Shown here piece after piece: positions 14,778-24,061 of a DNA stretch of 64,000 bases. Source of the DNA: an uncultured Lachnospiraceae bacterium (GTDB lineage: Bacteria; Bacillota; Clostridia; Lachnospirales; Lachnospiraceae); NCBI GenBank assembly GCA_900316075.1, contig ONBT01000003.1:27559-91558 (forward strand), written 5' to 3'. Numbering within the stretch: position 1 is the first letter of the stretch; every line of letters starts with the position of its first letter. The notes beneath the pieces were generated by a model, which did no database searches, was not told the DNA's origin, and was given only the letters and a program-made list of their open reading frames with translations. A program made the position numbers and the translations under genes.

Positions 14778-15380
14778 ATGGCAGAAAAGAAAAAGGGGAC
14801 GGGGAGTCCGTTTGAAAACATGTGGAGCGAGCTGTCCCGCCTGTCGAAGTCCTGGTTCGAGGGAGACCGGGAGCAGGACCCGGAATACAGGAGCTATATC
14901 AAGTCTCTGGAACAGGAATTTTCCACCATCTACGACAAGTTCCGCCTGCACTTCTATACCCAGATTTTCTCCCGCTTTGAAAACCGGGAGGCGACCCTGA
15001 CTACGGTGGAGTCCTTCTCCATGGACTGCATCATGGCCATGGACCATCCGACGGTGGCGGAGTTTGCGGCTATGATGAATATTTCCGCCCCGAACGCGGC
15101 CTACCGGGTCAATTCCCTGGTGCAGAAGGGCTATCTTCGGAAAGTCCAGTCGAAAGAGGATGCCCGGATTTTTTACCTCGAGCCCTCCGAGAAGTACATG
15201 AACTACTACCGGATCAATCTCGGCTATCTCGACACGGTCGTGGCCCGCTGCCGGGAGCGCTTTTCCGACGAGGACTATGTGAAGCTGACTTCCATGCTTC
15301 ATATCATAAACTCCGAACTTATGCCCGAGCTCGACATGAAGCGTTTCCGCGCCCCCCGGGATATTGATTCAAAAGAATAA
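14778..15380 (+). CDS. MarR-family transcriptional regulator, possible FabT-like repressor
   Basis: The 200-residue protein has a winged-helix core of MarR type: MDHPTVAEFAAMMNISAPNAAYRVNSLVQKGYLRKVQSKEDARIFYL includes the recognition helix and beta wing. The N-terminal 60 residues are charged and longer than in most MarR proteins. In Streptococcus and Lactococcus the MarR protein FabT sits at the fab cluster and represses it; here the gene lies just after fabZ on the same strand, so a similar job is inferred. Candidate targets are the TTTAATTAAA palindromes around the operon promoter. The stop codon lies in GAATAATGTAA, the recurrent AT-rich motif, and a terminator follows. Confidence 0.8.
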   Translation: MAEKKKGTGSPFENMWSELSRLSKSWFEGDREQDPEYRSYIKSLEQEFSTIYDKFRLHFYTQIFSRFENREATLTTVESFSMDCIMAMDHPTVAEFAAMMNISAPNAAYRVNSLVQKGYLRKVQSKEDARIFYLEPSEKYMNYYRINLGYLDTVVARCRERFSDEDYVKLTSMLHIINSELMPELDMKRFRAPRDIDSKE

Positions 15381-15391
15381 TGTAACCCCCC

Positions 15392-15434
15392 AAAGCGGGC
15401 CGGTCCGAAAAGGATCCGGCCCGCTTTCTTTTTC
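15392..15434 (+). terminator. Terminator of the fatty-acid operon
   Basis: AAAGCGGGCCGG (15392-15403) pairs with CCGGCCCGCTTT (15416-15427), extended by TCC/GGA past a one-base bulge, followed by CTTTTT. Confidence 0.88.
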
Positions 15435-15450
15435 TACAATTATCCCCAAG

Positions 15451-15479
15451 TTGTCTCCCGGCCGCCTTTGGGCTATAAT
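15451..15479 (+). promoter_or_regulatory. Sigma-A promoter of the polysaccharide operon
   Basis: TTGTCT (15451-15456), a 17-base spacer and a consensus TATAAT (15474-15479) lie about 55 bases before the first glycosyltransferase gene. Confidence 0.8.
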
Positions 15480-15532
15480 ACTGCCGATACTGTGAAAAAT
15501 TCCGGACTTTTTCCGGAAAGGATATTCTTTTT

Positions 15533-17374
15533 ATGGCTAATGTAATTCACCGGGCCCGCCGCTTCCTTCATAAGTACGGCTTCAAAAAGACTGTGAAGCG
15601 GGCCTATCTGCGCCTGACCGAGCGCTTTGACCCCAATGCCGGCTACCGCATGTACCTGGCTGGGCATTCGCTGACGGACGAAGACTTGGAGCAGCAGAGA
15701 AAGACCACATTTTCCTATGCGCCGAAAATCAGCATTGCGGTTCCCCTCTACCGGACCGTGCCCAAGTTTCTCCGTGAGATGATTGCCTCCGTGGAGGAGC
15801 AGACCTACCCCAACTGGGAGCTGGTCCTCTGCGACGGCAGCCCTGCGAAGGGGGAGGAGGGCTGGAAGAGCGGGGACAAGGACCTCTCCGTCCTCGTGGA
15901 GAAGGCGGCCAAAGGCGACAGCCGGGTCCGCTACATCCGGCTCGAAAAGAACCTCGGCATCGCCGGAAACACCAATGCGGCCTTTGAGGCGGCGACCGGG
16001 GATTTCATCGGCCTTTTGGATCACGACGACACCTTGACCCCGGATGCCCTGTTTTCTGTAGTACGGGAATTAAACCGGGCTTTGACCGCTGAAGAGGACG
16101 AGAATTCCCCCTTTGCCCCGGCCCCCTGGGGCAGGAGTGAAAGGCCATCGGAACAAGTGTCAACCAAGAAGTCAATGTCGGATGCTGCCGTGAAGCAGAT
16201 AGTCGAGCCGACAAAAGAGACTGCCGGAGAAACGACAATATCGCCGGCCGAAGACCCGGCGCAGCGGAAGGTCATTATTTATTCCGACGAGGACAAGCTG
16301 AATTCCGCCCGGGGGACCTACTTCACCCCCCACTTCAAGAGCGACTGGAATCCGGACCTCTTCACGAGCAACAATTACATTACTCATTTCTTTGTTTTCT
16401 CAAGGGCAGTCTATGAGACCGTCGGCGGGGAACTGCCCGACTTCGACGGGGCTCAGGACTATGACTTCATCCTCCGCTGCGCGGAAAGCGCGGAGGAGAT
16501 TCTCCACGTGAAGCGGGTCCTCTATCACTGGCGGTCCTACTCCCAGTCCACGAGCAAGAAGGCGGCCGCCAAGCCTTATGCGGTGGACAGCGGGAAGCGG
16601 GCTCTCGAGGCCCATTTCAAACGCCTTGGAATGAATGTCGAGGTGAAGGACGACTTCCTGCCCGGCTACTATGATGTACAGTATCTGGATGAGGTTCCTG
16701 GTACCATAGAAGTCATCCGGGGCAAGGAGCCTGCGGACTTAAACGCCGCGGCAAAAAAATCGGGCGACGACTTCCTCCTTTTCCTGGCGGAGGATGTGAC
16801 GGAAGAGAAGAGGGAAGAGGCTGCGGACCGCATGAAGTCCTTCTTCACCCGGCCCGACGTGGGCATTGTCGGCGGGAGGACTGTCTTCTGGTCCGGCTTC
16901 ATCCGGGACATGGGCTACATCCTTTCCAATGAGATCCCGGGCGTCGAGCCCTTCTTCTGGCTCAATATCGACCAGTACGGCTACTTCTTCCGCAGCCAGT
17001 CCACCCAGGACCTTTCAGCTGTCTCCAAAGGAGCCATGATGGTGCGGCGGAGCGATTTCCTTGCGCTCGGCGGCTTCGACGAGAGTCTGCCCCTCTATTT
17101 CGACATCGACTTCTGCCTGAAGCTGCAGCGGAAGCTGCAAAAACTGGTGGTCTACGACCCCAAGTCCCAGTTCAATCTCAAGACGCCGACGGGGGAAAAG
17201 AAGTCTCTGAAGGAAGAGGAAGCAGAGCAGGCGGAGTTTGAAAAGGGTATGCGAAAGGAACTCGCCGTTTTCATAGAGCGTTATCCGCAGGAATACACGA
17301 CCTGCGATGAGTTTTATAATCCGAATCTGTCACTGGACTGCCGGTTTTCCGCCGGCGCGGGGGAGAAAAGCTGA
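15533..17374 (+). CDS. GT2 glycosyltransferase with a degenerate second domain
   Basis: A 613-residue cytosolic transferase that opens the polysaccharide operon. Residues about 65-330 are a GT2 domain: KISIAVPLYRT, LLDHDDTLTPDALF with the metal-binding aspartates, IIYSDEDKL, and FDGAQDYDFILRC as the acceptor region. The domain is interrupted at residues about 185-245 by a charged, proline-rich stretch not found in relatives, starting EEDENSPFAPAPWG. The second half resembles the C-terminal part of another GT2 domain (VGIVGGRTVFWSGFIRDMGY, then DIDFCLKL) without its nucleotide-binding start. It ends one base into the next gene, so the two are coupled. Confidence 0.82.
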   Translation: MANVIHRARRFLHKYGFKKTVKRAYLRLTERFDPNAGYRMYLAGHSLTDEDLEQQRKTTFSYAPKISIAVPLYRTVPKFLREMIASVEEQTYPNWELVLCDGSPAKGEEGWKSGDKDLSVLVEKAAKGDSRVRYIRLEKNLGIAGNTNAAFEAATGDFIGLLDHDDTLTPDALFSVVRELNRALTAEEDENSPFAPAPWGRSERPSEQVSTKKSMSDAAVKQIVEPTKETAGETTISPAEDPAQRKVIIYSDEDKLNSARGTYFTPHFKSDWNPDLFTSNNYITHFFVFSRAVYETVGGELPDFDGAQDYDFILRCAESAEEILHVKRVLYHWRSYSQSTSKKAAAKPYAVDSGKRALEAHFKRLGMNVEVKDDFLPGYYDVQYLDEVPGTIEVIRGKEPADLNAAAKKSGDDFLLFLAEDVTEEKREEAADRMKSFFTRPDVGIVGGRTVFWSGFIRDMGYILSNEIPGVEPFFWLNIDQYGYFFRSQSTQDLSAVSKGAMMVRRSDFLALGGFDESLPLYFDIDFCLKLQRKLQKLVVYDPKSQFNLKTPTGEKKSLKEEEAEQAEFEKGMRKELAVFIERYPQEYTTCDEFYNPNLSLDCRFSAGAGEKS

Positions 17375-19029
17375 TGGGCTACGCCGGGAAAATATTCCGT
17401 CCTTCCTATTGGAAGAAGGGCCTGGACTATATCCGTTACTTCGGCCTGAAGAAGGCCTTCTCACATTTCAGGAAGGGCACCCCGGCCGAGGACCGGGGGG
17501 ATACCGATACTCCGCCCACCTGCTGGTACGGGGACTATGACTCCTGGGTCCGGGCCCACGCAGCCACCATGGGCTACGGGGAGTTTCTGGCCGCAGGGGA
17601 CGTGAACCTGGGACCGGAATGGCTCCTTCTCGAGGACCCGGGTGCCAAGGGCCTCACCTATACCTCCTCTTTCGAGAAGCTGGTGAAGCAGGCCATGGAG
17701 GCGCATCCGGACTGCGACTTCATCTATACGGATGAGGACTCCTACGACCCGAAGGACCGGAAGTTTAAGGCCCCCCTCATGAAGCCGGACTTTTCCCCTG
17801 ACTACATTTCGGACGTCAACTACATCGGTCACGGGGTGGCGGTGAAGAAGAGCCTTTTTGACGCCGTCGGCGGTATTGACCCTTCTTACGGCGGGGCGGC
17901 CTACTACGACCTGATTCTGCGGCTGACGGAGCAGGCGAAGGAAATCGTCCATATCACCGGCGTCCTCTGCCACAATGTCTACGGAACGGCCGGCCTTGAA
18001 TATGAGCGGAAGGAACAGATTCCCGATGTCCGCAGCACGGAAAACCGCTATGCGGAAGGGGCTCTGGGGCTTCCCGAAGAAGACCGGGAAAACGGGCTCC
18101 GGGCCGTCGAAGCCCACAATGCCCGCCTGGGCCGGAAGACCAAAGTCGTCAGCGGTCCCCGCACCGGAATCTACAACAGCCTCTATGAGGTTCAGGGAGA
18201 CCCTCTGGTTTCCATTATTATCCCGAACAAGGACCACACGGACGACCTGGACAAGTGCGTCCGCTCCCTCTTTGAGAAGAATACCTATAAGCATATAGAG
18301 ATCATCGTCGTCGAGAACAACAGCACCGAGGACGAGACCTTTGCCTACTATGACCGCCTGCAGAAGAATCCTTCGGTCCGGGTCGTATACTTCAAGGGCA
18401 AGTTCAATTACTCTGCCATCAACAATTTCGGCATAGAAAAGGCCCGGGGGGACTACCTCCTGCTTTTGAACAATGATACCGAAATCCGGGAGCCGGATTC
18501 GATTGCGAACCTGCTGGGCCGCCTGCAGCGGGAAGACCTGGGCATCGTAGGGGCCAAGCTCTATTACCCGGACGGGACCATCCAGCACGGGGGTGTCGTC
18601 GTCGGACTCGGTGGGGTTGGTGCCCACGCCTTCATGATGTTCCCGGGGGAGAGCGAGGGCTATATGGCCCGCCTGGCTGCGGCCGGCAATTACTCGGCGG
18701 TTACGGCCGCCTGCCTGATGGTGAAGCGGGCAGCCTACGAAGAGGCCGGGGGCCTGAACGAGGACTTAGAGGTCGCTTTCAATGATGTGGACTTCTGTCT
18801 CAGAGTGCGAAAGACCGGCCGCCTCATTGCCTTCGAGCCCCACGCAGAGCTCTGGCACTACGAGTCGAAGTCGAGAGGCAATGACGACACGCCGGAAAAG
18901 AAAAAGCGCTTCGACGGGGAGGTCTTTCGGTTCATCGACCTCTGGCGGTCCTATATTCTCGAGCCCGGGGATCCCTTTTACAATTCTTCCCTGACCCTGA
19001 ACACGACGGACTTCTCCCTGAAGCCCTGA
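17374..19029 (+). CDS. GT2 glycosyltransferase with two GT2-like halves
   Basis: A 551-residue protein. The N-terminal half keeps only the middle and end of a GT2 domain (FIYTDEDSYDP, then GGAAYYDLILRLTEQ). The C-terminal half, from residue about 265, is complete: VSIIIPNKDHTDDLDKCVRS, then LLLNNDTEIREPDSI with the DxD, and VAFNDVDFCLRVRK. This pattern of tandem GT2 domains is common in proteins that build rhamnose- or galactofuranose-rich wall polysaccharides; the sugar cannot be told from sequence. The start ATG overlaps the previous stop (TGATG). Confidence 0.82.
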   Translation: MGYAGKIFRPSYWKKGLDYIRYFGLKKAFSHFRKGTPAEDRGDTDTPPTCWYGDYDSWVRAHAATMGYGEFLAAGDVNLGPEWLLLEDPGAKGLTYTSSFEKLVKQAMEAHPDCDFIYTDEDSYDPKDRKFKAPLMKPDFSPDYISDVNYIGHGVAVKKSLFDAVGGIDPSYGGAAYYDLILRLTEQAKEIVHITGVLCHNVYGTAGLEYERKEQIPDVRSTENRYAEGALGLPEEDRENGLRAVEAHNARLGRKTKVVSGPRTGIYNSLYEVQGDPLVSIIIPNKDHTDDLDKCVRSLFEKNTYKHIEIIVVENNSTEDETFAYYDRLQKNPSVRVVYFKGKFNYSAINNFGIEKARGDYLLLLNNDTEIREPDSIANLLGRLQREDLGIVGAKLYYPDGTIQHGGVVVGLGGVGAHAFMMFPGESEGYMARLAAAGNYSAVTAACLMVKRAAYEEAGGLNEDLEVAFNDVDFCLRVRKTGRLIAFEPHAELWHYESKSRGNDDTPEKKKRFDGEVFRFIDLWRSYILEPGDPFYNSSLTLNTTDFSLKP

Positions 19030-19050
19030 TTTAAAGAAAAAGAGCAATTC

Positions 19051-22000
19051 ATGGATTTTGCAGCAGATACGAGAAAAAACCTGATCCGGACATTGGAAAT
19101 CAAGTCAGGAGACCGGGTCCTGATTGCCGGAAACGGCTATGCCCCGGAGCTTCTCGAGGCCCTGAATGATACAGGGGCAGCCCTGTCCACGGAGCTTCCC
19201 ATGAACGGACAGGGGCAGTACGACCTTGTTTTCCTGCCCGGCACCCTCCATTCTCTGGCCCTTCAGGCCGGAGAGAGCGACGAAGCCTGCCTGCAGCGCA
19301 TGTACGCTCTCGTGGTGCCCGGCGGCCGTCTGGTCATGGCCTGCGACAATACCTGCGGCATCAAGTACCTGTCCGGGGGCCAGCTGGAGGAAACCGGCGG
19401 ATTCTTCGGCGGCCTCGATATGGACGCGGGACAGAGGACGGAGACCGTATATTATTATGAAGGGCTGAAGAAGCTCCTTTCCGGCCTTGCGGACGGGGAA
19501 GCGGAATTCTTCTACCCCTATCCGGACTTCCGCTATCCGCTTTTCATCTACTCCGACGACCGCCTGCCCTACCAGGGGGAACTGGCCCACTACGACGTGA
19601 ACTTCTCCCAGCCCCGCTTCTGGACCTTTTCCGATGTCCGGGGCTTCGATTTCGTGATCGAGAATAATATTTTCACCCGCTTTGCCAACTGCTTCCTTGT
19701 GACAGTGACAAAGCAGGGCGGGGCGGCTCCGACAGATAAAAAGGCAAAAACAATCTACCGCAAGTTCCCCGAAAACCGGGGCCGGCGTTTCCGCATGGAA
19801 ACGGACATCGTCTCCGGCCCGGAGGGGAAATATGTGTCGAAGACGCCCGTCTTTCCCGAGGGGAAAAAGCATGTGGAAAAGACCCTGGAACTCACCGGAA
19901 AGCTGACAGAGGCCCTCTCTGCCCTTCCCCATGTGTCAGTCTGCCAGCCGGAGATTTCCGGGGAAGGCCTGCGCTATGCCTTTGCAAAAGGCGTCTCCCT
20001 GCGCGAACTCATCAAGGAAAGGGCCGAGAAGAAGGACTTTGAAGGTGTCGGACATCTCCTGGACCGCTTCACGGGTCTTGTTTATTTCGGTTCAACAGAA
20101 ACGGACTTCGAGCCGACGGAAGACTTCACAAAGATTTTCGGAGACTGTGGATTTTCCGGCCGGACAGCCGTTTCTCCGGTCACGGATCTGGACCTCATAT
20201 TTGAAAATGTCTTCGTCGACGGAGATGACTGGACCCTGATCGACTGCGAGTGGACTTTCGACTTCCCGATTCCCCTGAAGTACGTCCTCTACCGGGCGGT
20301 TTCCTATTATACGGACCGGCCCTCGGACCCGGATACCTATGACTTCATGATGACCCGCTTCGGAATTACGGAACAAGAGGAGGAGGTCTTTGTCCGGATG
20401 GAAAAGGGCTTCCAGACCTTTGTGTCTTCCGGAGAGGTTTCCTTCCGGGAGGAGTGCCGGGAACGGAGACGGCCCATCATCAACCTGAACGAGGCCTTCA
20501 CGAACCTCCTCGACACCGTCTGCTGGAACATCTACTATGACCACGGAAAGGGCTTTTCCGAGGAGACGAAGCAGGAGTTCATCGGCACCCTTTCCGGAGA
20601 GAACCGGATTCCCCTGACTTTCGATGGGACGGTGACCGAGGTCCGGATTGACCCCGGGGAAAACAAGGGCTTTGTGGTCATGAAGAACAGGGGAGAACTT
20701 CCTCCGGGCCTCAATGTCGTCACGAACGGCCTCGAGGGTCCGGACGGCCTCTATGTCTTCGACCATGACGACCCCCAGATTATGATTCTCTGCGGAGAAT
20801 TCCGGGGAACTTTTGAGGCCATCTTTGATACGGCGGACGACGGTCTGGCTCCGGACCGGATTGCGGCCCTTATGCGGGGGCAGGCATCCATGCCGGCCCA
20901 GGCTCCGGCCCCGGCAGCCGCCGCGGAGAAGAAGCCTTCCCTTGCCCGGCGGGCTGTCCGCAAGGCCAAACGCATTCTTTCAAACAGCGGTGCCGGGGAC
21001 TTCATCCGCATGGCACAGCAGTTCGGCGTGGAAGGAGCCCGGGAGAGCGCGAAGTTTGAAAAGGCCCATGCCAATGACAAACATTTGGAAAATGATTACG
21101 GCTACTATATCCGGGAGATTGAACCCAATATTCTCTATAAAGGAGAAGTGAAGGAAGATATCCGCTTCTCCATCGTGATTCCGGTCTATAACTGCCCGGA
21201 GCACGAGCTTCGGGCCTGCATCGACGCCTGCCTGGGGCAGACCTACGGGAACTTTGAACTGATTCTCGTCGACGACCATTCTCCGGATCCGAAGGTGAAG
21301 GAAGTGCTCTCTTCCTATGAGGGGAAAAAGCATGTCCGGATCATTTACAGGGAAGAAAACGGGCGGATTTCCCGGGCGACAAACGACGGCATCAATGCCG
21401 CAGGCGGAGACTTCATTGTATTTTCCGACTGCGACGACGTCATGAGTACGAACGCCCTTCGGGAGTTTGCGGCCTACCTCCATGAGCATCCGGACACGGA
21501 CTTCCTCTATTCCGATGAGGACAAGCTGACGGAGGACGGGACCCTCCGCCACGACCCTTTCTTCAAGCCCGACTGGTCCCCGGACCTCTTCTGGTCCATG
21601 ATGTATACGAACCACCTTGCGGCCTACCGGGCCTCCATTGTGAAGGAACTCGGAGGCCTCCGACCCGAGTTTGACGGGGCCCAGGACTATGACATGACCA
21701 TGCGCTTCCTGGAGAAGTCTTCGGACGCCCGGGTCGGCCATGTGGCGAAGGTCCTCTACCACTGGCGGGAGACCGCCGGTTCCACGGCAGCAGACCCCGA
21801 GGCCAAGGACTATGTCTTTACCGCCACGGACAAGCTGAAGCGGGAGGCCCTGGAGCGGCGGGGAATGAAGGGGACCCCTGAATTTTCCAAGGAGACCCAC
21901 CAGTTCCGCATCGTCTACGATACGGACCCGGCTGACCTTGTCTCCATTATCATTCCTTCGAAGGACAACCCCGATGTTCTGATGAAGTGCATCGAGTCTG

Positions 22001-23160
22001 TTCAGGCTTTAAAGGACGGGGTGCAGAAGGAATATATCGTAGTCGACAACGGCTCCTCCATCGGAAACCATGCAAAGATCGAAGCCTTTGCCAAAGAGCA
22101 CGGGGTGACCTATATCTATGAACCCGCCACTTTCAACTTCTCGGCCATGGTGAACCGGGGGGCCAGGGAAGCGAAGGGAAATTATTTATTATTCTTAAAT
22201 GACGACACGGAGGTGAAGGAGCCCGAATCCATCCGCCGCATGCTGGGCCAGGCCAAGCAGGCCCATACAGGCGCTGTCGGAGCCAAACTCCTCTATCCGG
22301 ACCGGGAGCATATCCAGCATATCGGCATCATCAATATCGCGACCGGCCCCTCCCATGCCTTCCTCGGGGATTCGGATGCCCACCGCCTGCTCTTCGACCG
22401 CAACCGGGTCGACTACAACTACCTGGCGGTCACGGCGGCCTGCCTCATGGTTTCGAAGGCCAAGTACGAAGAGGCCGGCGGTTTTGACGAGGAGCTCCGG
22501 GTTGCCTATAATGACGTGGATTTCTGCTTCTCCCTTATAGAGAAGGGCTACTATAATGTGGTGAGAAACGACGCGGTCTTCCTCCATTACGAGTCCCTGT
22601 CCCGGGGCAATGACATGAGTCCCGAGAAGATGGCCCGCCTCAATGTGGAGCGGAAGCGCCTTTACAATAAGCATCCGGACTATGTGAAGACGGATCCATT
22701 CTACAACCGGAACCTCGTGGGCAGCGGAGTCCACTTCACGATCGACATGCATGAAAAGCGGCCTTTTGCGGCTGCCCTTTCCCTGCGTCCTGAAAGCATG
22801 GCATCAGGGGACTTTGCCTGCACTGTGGACATCTTTGCGGAGGACGCGGAGCGGTCTGCTATCGAGGTCAGCGGCTGGTACGAGACCGGAGAAGGAAAGA
22901 GAGACAACGGGCGAAGAGTGGCAGTCATCCTGAAAAAGGGAGAAGAAACGCATGTCTTCGCCACGGAAAAAGTGAAGCGGCAGGATATCTATGATGACCG
23001 GGTGGGCCGGAAGCTTACAGGGAAGGCCCTAGAAATCATCACGACGGGCTTCTATGCGAGAGTGCCCGAGCCCGGGGAAGGAAAATGGGAACTCGGCATT
23101 GCCCTTTCCTACGGCAATAGTTACAAGGTGGTCTACACCGGAAAAGTGGTTGAATTATGA
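19051..23160 (+). CDS. Large multidomain protein: methyltransferase-like, kinase-like and two GT2 domains
   Basis: At 1369 residues this is the largest gene here. Residues 1-225 resemble a class I methyltransferase (VLIAGNGYAPELL, then VVPGGRLVMACDN, then FFYPYPDFRYPL); the glycine motif is degenerate. Residues about 250-560 resemble a sugar-kinase or aminoglycoside-kinase fold, with DLIFENVFVDGDDWTLIDCEW where the catalytic and metal loops would be. An Ala-Pro-rich linker lies near 610-650. Two complete GT2 domains follow, from about 704 (FSIVIPVYNCPE, then FSDCDDV) and 961 (VSIIIPSKDNPD, then LFLNDDTEV). A C-terminal domain spans about 1225-1369. The methyltransferase-plus-kinase pair recalls WbdD, which caps O-antigen chains. 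The stop overlaps the permease start. Confidence 0.75.
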   Translation: MDFAADTRKNLIRTLEIKSGDRVLIAGNGYAPELLEALNDTGAALSTELPMNGQGQYDLVFLPGTLHSLALQAGESDEACLQRMYALVVPGGRLVMACDNTCGIKYLSGGQLEETGGFFGGLDMDAGQRTETVYYYEGLKKLLSGLADGEAEFFYPYPDFRYPLFIYSDDRLPYQGELAHYDVNFSQPRFWTFSDVRGFDFVIENNIFTRFANCFLVTVTKQGGAAPTDKKAKTIYRKFPENRGRRFRMETDIVSGPEGKYVSKTPVFPEGKKHVEKTLELTGKLTEALSALPHVSVCQPEISGEGLRYAFAKGVSLRELIKERAEKKDFEGVGHLLDRFTGLVYFGSTETDFEPTEDFTKIFGDCGFSGRTAVSPVTDLDLIFENVFVDGDDWTLIDCEWTFDFPIPLKYVLYRAVSYYTDRPSDPDTYDFMMTRFGITEQEEEVFVRMEKGFQTFVSSGEVSFREECRERRRPIINLNEAFTNLLDTVCWNIYYDHGKGFSEETKQEFIGTLSGENRIPLTFDGTVTEVRIDPGENKGFVVMKNRGELPPGLNVVTNGLEGPDGLYVFDHDDPQIMILCGEFRGTFEAIFDTADDGLAPDRIAALMRGQASMPAQAPAPAAAAEKKPSLARRAVRKAKRILSNSGAGDFIRMAQQFGVEGARESAKFEKAHANDKHLENDYGYYIREIEPNILYKGEVKEDIRFSIVIPVYNCPEHELRACIDACLGQTYGNFELILVDDHSPDPKVKEVLSSYEGKKHVRIIYREENGRISRATNDGINAAGGDFIVFSDCDDVMSTNALREFAAYLHEHPDTDFLYSDEDKLTEDGTLRHDPFFKPDWSPDLFWSMMYTNHLAAYRASIVKELGGLRPEFDGAQDYDMTMRFLEKSSDARVGHVAKVLYHWRETAGSTAADPEAKDYVFTATDKLKREALERRGMKGTPEFSKETHQFRIVYDTDPADLVSIIIPSKDNPDVLMKCIESVQALKDGVQKEYIVVDNGSSIGNHAKIEAFAKEHGVTYIYEPATFNFSAMVNRGAREAKGNYLLFLNDDTEVKEPESIRRMLGQAKQAHTGAVGAKLLYPDREHIQHIGIINIATGPSHAFLGDSDAHRLLFDRNRVDYNYLAVTAACLMVSKAKYEEAGGFDEELRVAYNDVDFCFSLIEKGYYNVVRNDAVFLHYESLSRGNDMSPEKMARLNVERKRLYNKHPDYVKTDPFYNRNLVGSGVHFTIDMHEKRPFAAALSLRPESMASGDFACTVDIFAEDAERSAIEVSGWYETGEGKRDNGRRVAVILKKGEETHVFATEKVKRQDIYDDRVGRKLTGKALEIITTGFYARVPEPGEGKWELGIALSYGNSYKVVYTGKVVEL

Positions 23161-23987
23161 GAAGTATGCTCGGCACCTTCCGTGCCATTTTTGAAAACAG
23201 CAAGCTGATCCGCCGCCTGGCGAGAAACGACTTCAAGGGCCGTTTTGCCGGCAGCTTCCTCGGTATGGTCTGGGGCTTCGTGCAGCCCATCGTCATGGTC
23301 CTCGTGTACTGGTTCGCCTTCGAAAAAGGATTGAAAGCCCAGGGAACGAGGCTGACGAACGGAATCGAGCTTCCCTATGTCCTCTGGCTGGTGGCCGGTC
23401 TCGTGCCCTGGTTCTTCTTCGCGGATGCCCTGTCCCAGGGAAACAATGCCCTGACCGAGTACTCCTACCTCGTGAAAAAGGTCGTGTTTGAAATCCGCAT
23501 TCTGCCTATGGTGAAGGTGGTCTCGAATATTTATACCCACGTGTTTTTCATCGTGCTTTCGATCATCCTCTACCTCTGCTACGGATTTAAGCCGGATATC
23601 TATTACCTGCAGATCATCTATTATTCCTTCGGCATGTTCATGATGCTTCTGGGCCTGGCCTACTTCAACGCGGCTATCAACGTCTTCTTCAAGGACTGGT
23701 CCCAGGTCGTCAGCATCGTTCTGCAGGTCGGCATCTGGCTCACGCCCGTCATGTGGAACTACGAGAGCATGGTGGCAAACGGCATCCCCCACTGGGTATC
23801 GGTCATCATCCGTCTGAACCCCATGTTCTACATCGTCCGGGGCTACCGGGACTGCTTCATCTACAAGGCCTGGTTCTGGCAGGCCCCCCGCATGACCCTC
23901 TACTTCTGGTGCGTCACGGCCTTCTGCCTGATTTTCGGGATGTTTGTTTATAACAGACTCAGATCTCACTTTGCGGATGAGCTCTAA
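23157..23987 (+). CDS. ABC-2 polysaccharide export permease (Wzm/TagG type)
   Basis: A 276-residue membrane protein with about six membrane segments. It shows the family pattern LVRRDFKGRFAGSFLG-like start (LARNDFKGRFAGSFLGMVWGFVQPI), a long amphipathic N-terminal helix and the late motif LNPMFYIVRGYRDCF. It would form the channel that moves a lipid-linked polysaccharide or teichoic-acid-like polymer out of the cell, powered by the ATPase at 24062. Its ATG overlaps the previous stop (ATGA). Confidence 0.92.
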   Translation: MRSMLGTFRAIFENSKLIRRLARNDFKGRFAGSFLGMVWGFVQPIVMVLVYWFAFEKGLKAQGTRLTNGIELPYVLWLVAGLVPWFFFADALSQGNNALTEYSYLVKKVVFEIRILPMVKVVSNIYTHVFFIVLSIILYLCYGFKPDIYYLQIIYYSFGMFMMLLGLAYFNAAINVFFKDWSQVVSIVLQVGIWLTPVMWNYESMVANGIPHWVSVIIRLNPMFYIVRGYRDCFIYKAWFWQAPRMTLYFWCVTAFCLIFGMFVYNRLRSHFADEL

Positions 23988-24061
23988 GGCCTTCCGCCCA
24001 CAAGAATGGTCCGTCCGGATTTACTGATTTACATTATTCATGAAAGAACGAAAAGAATAAT

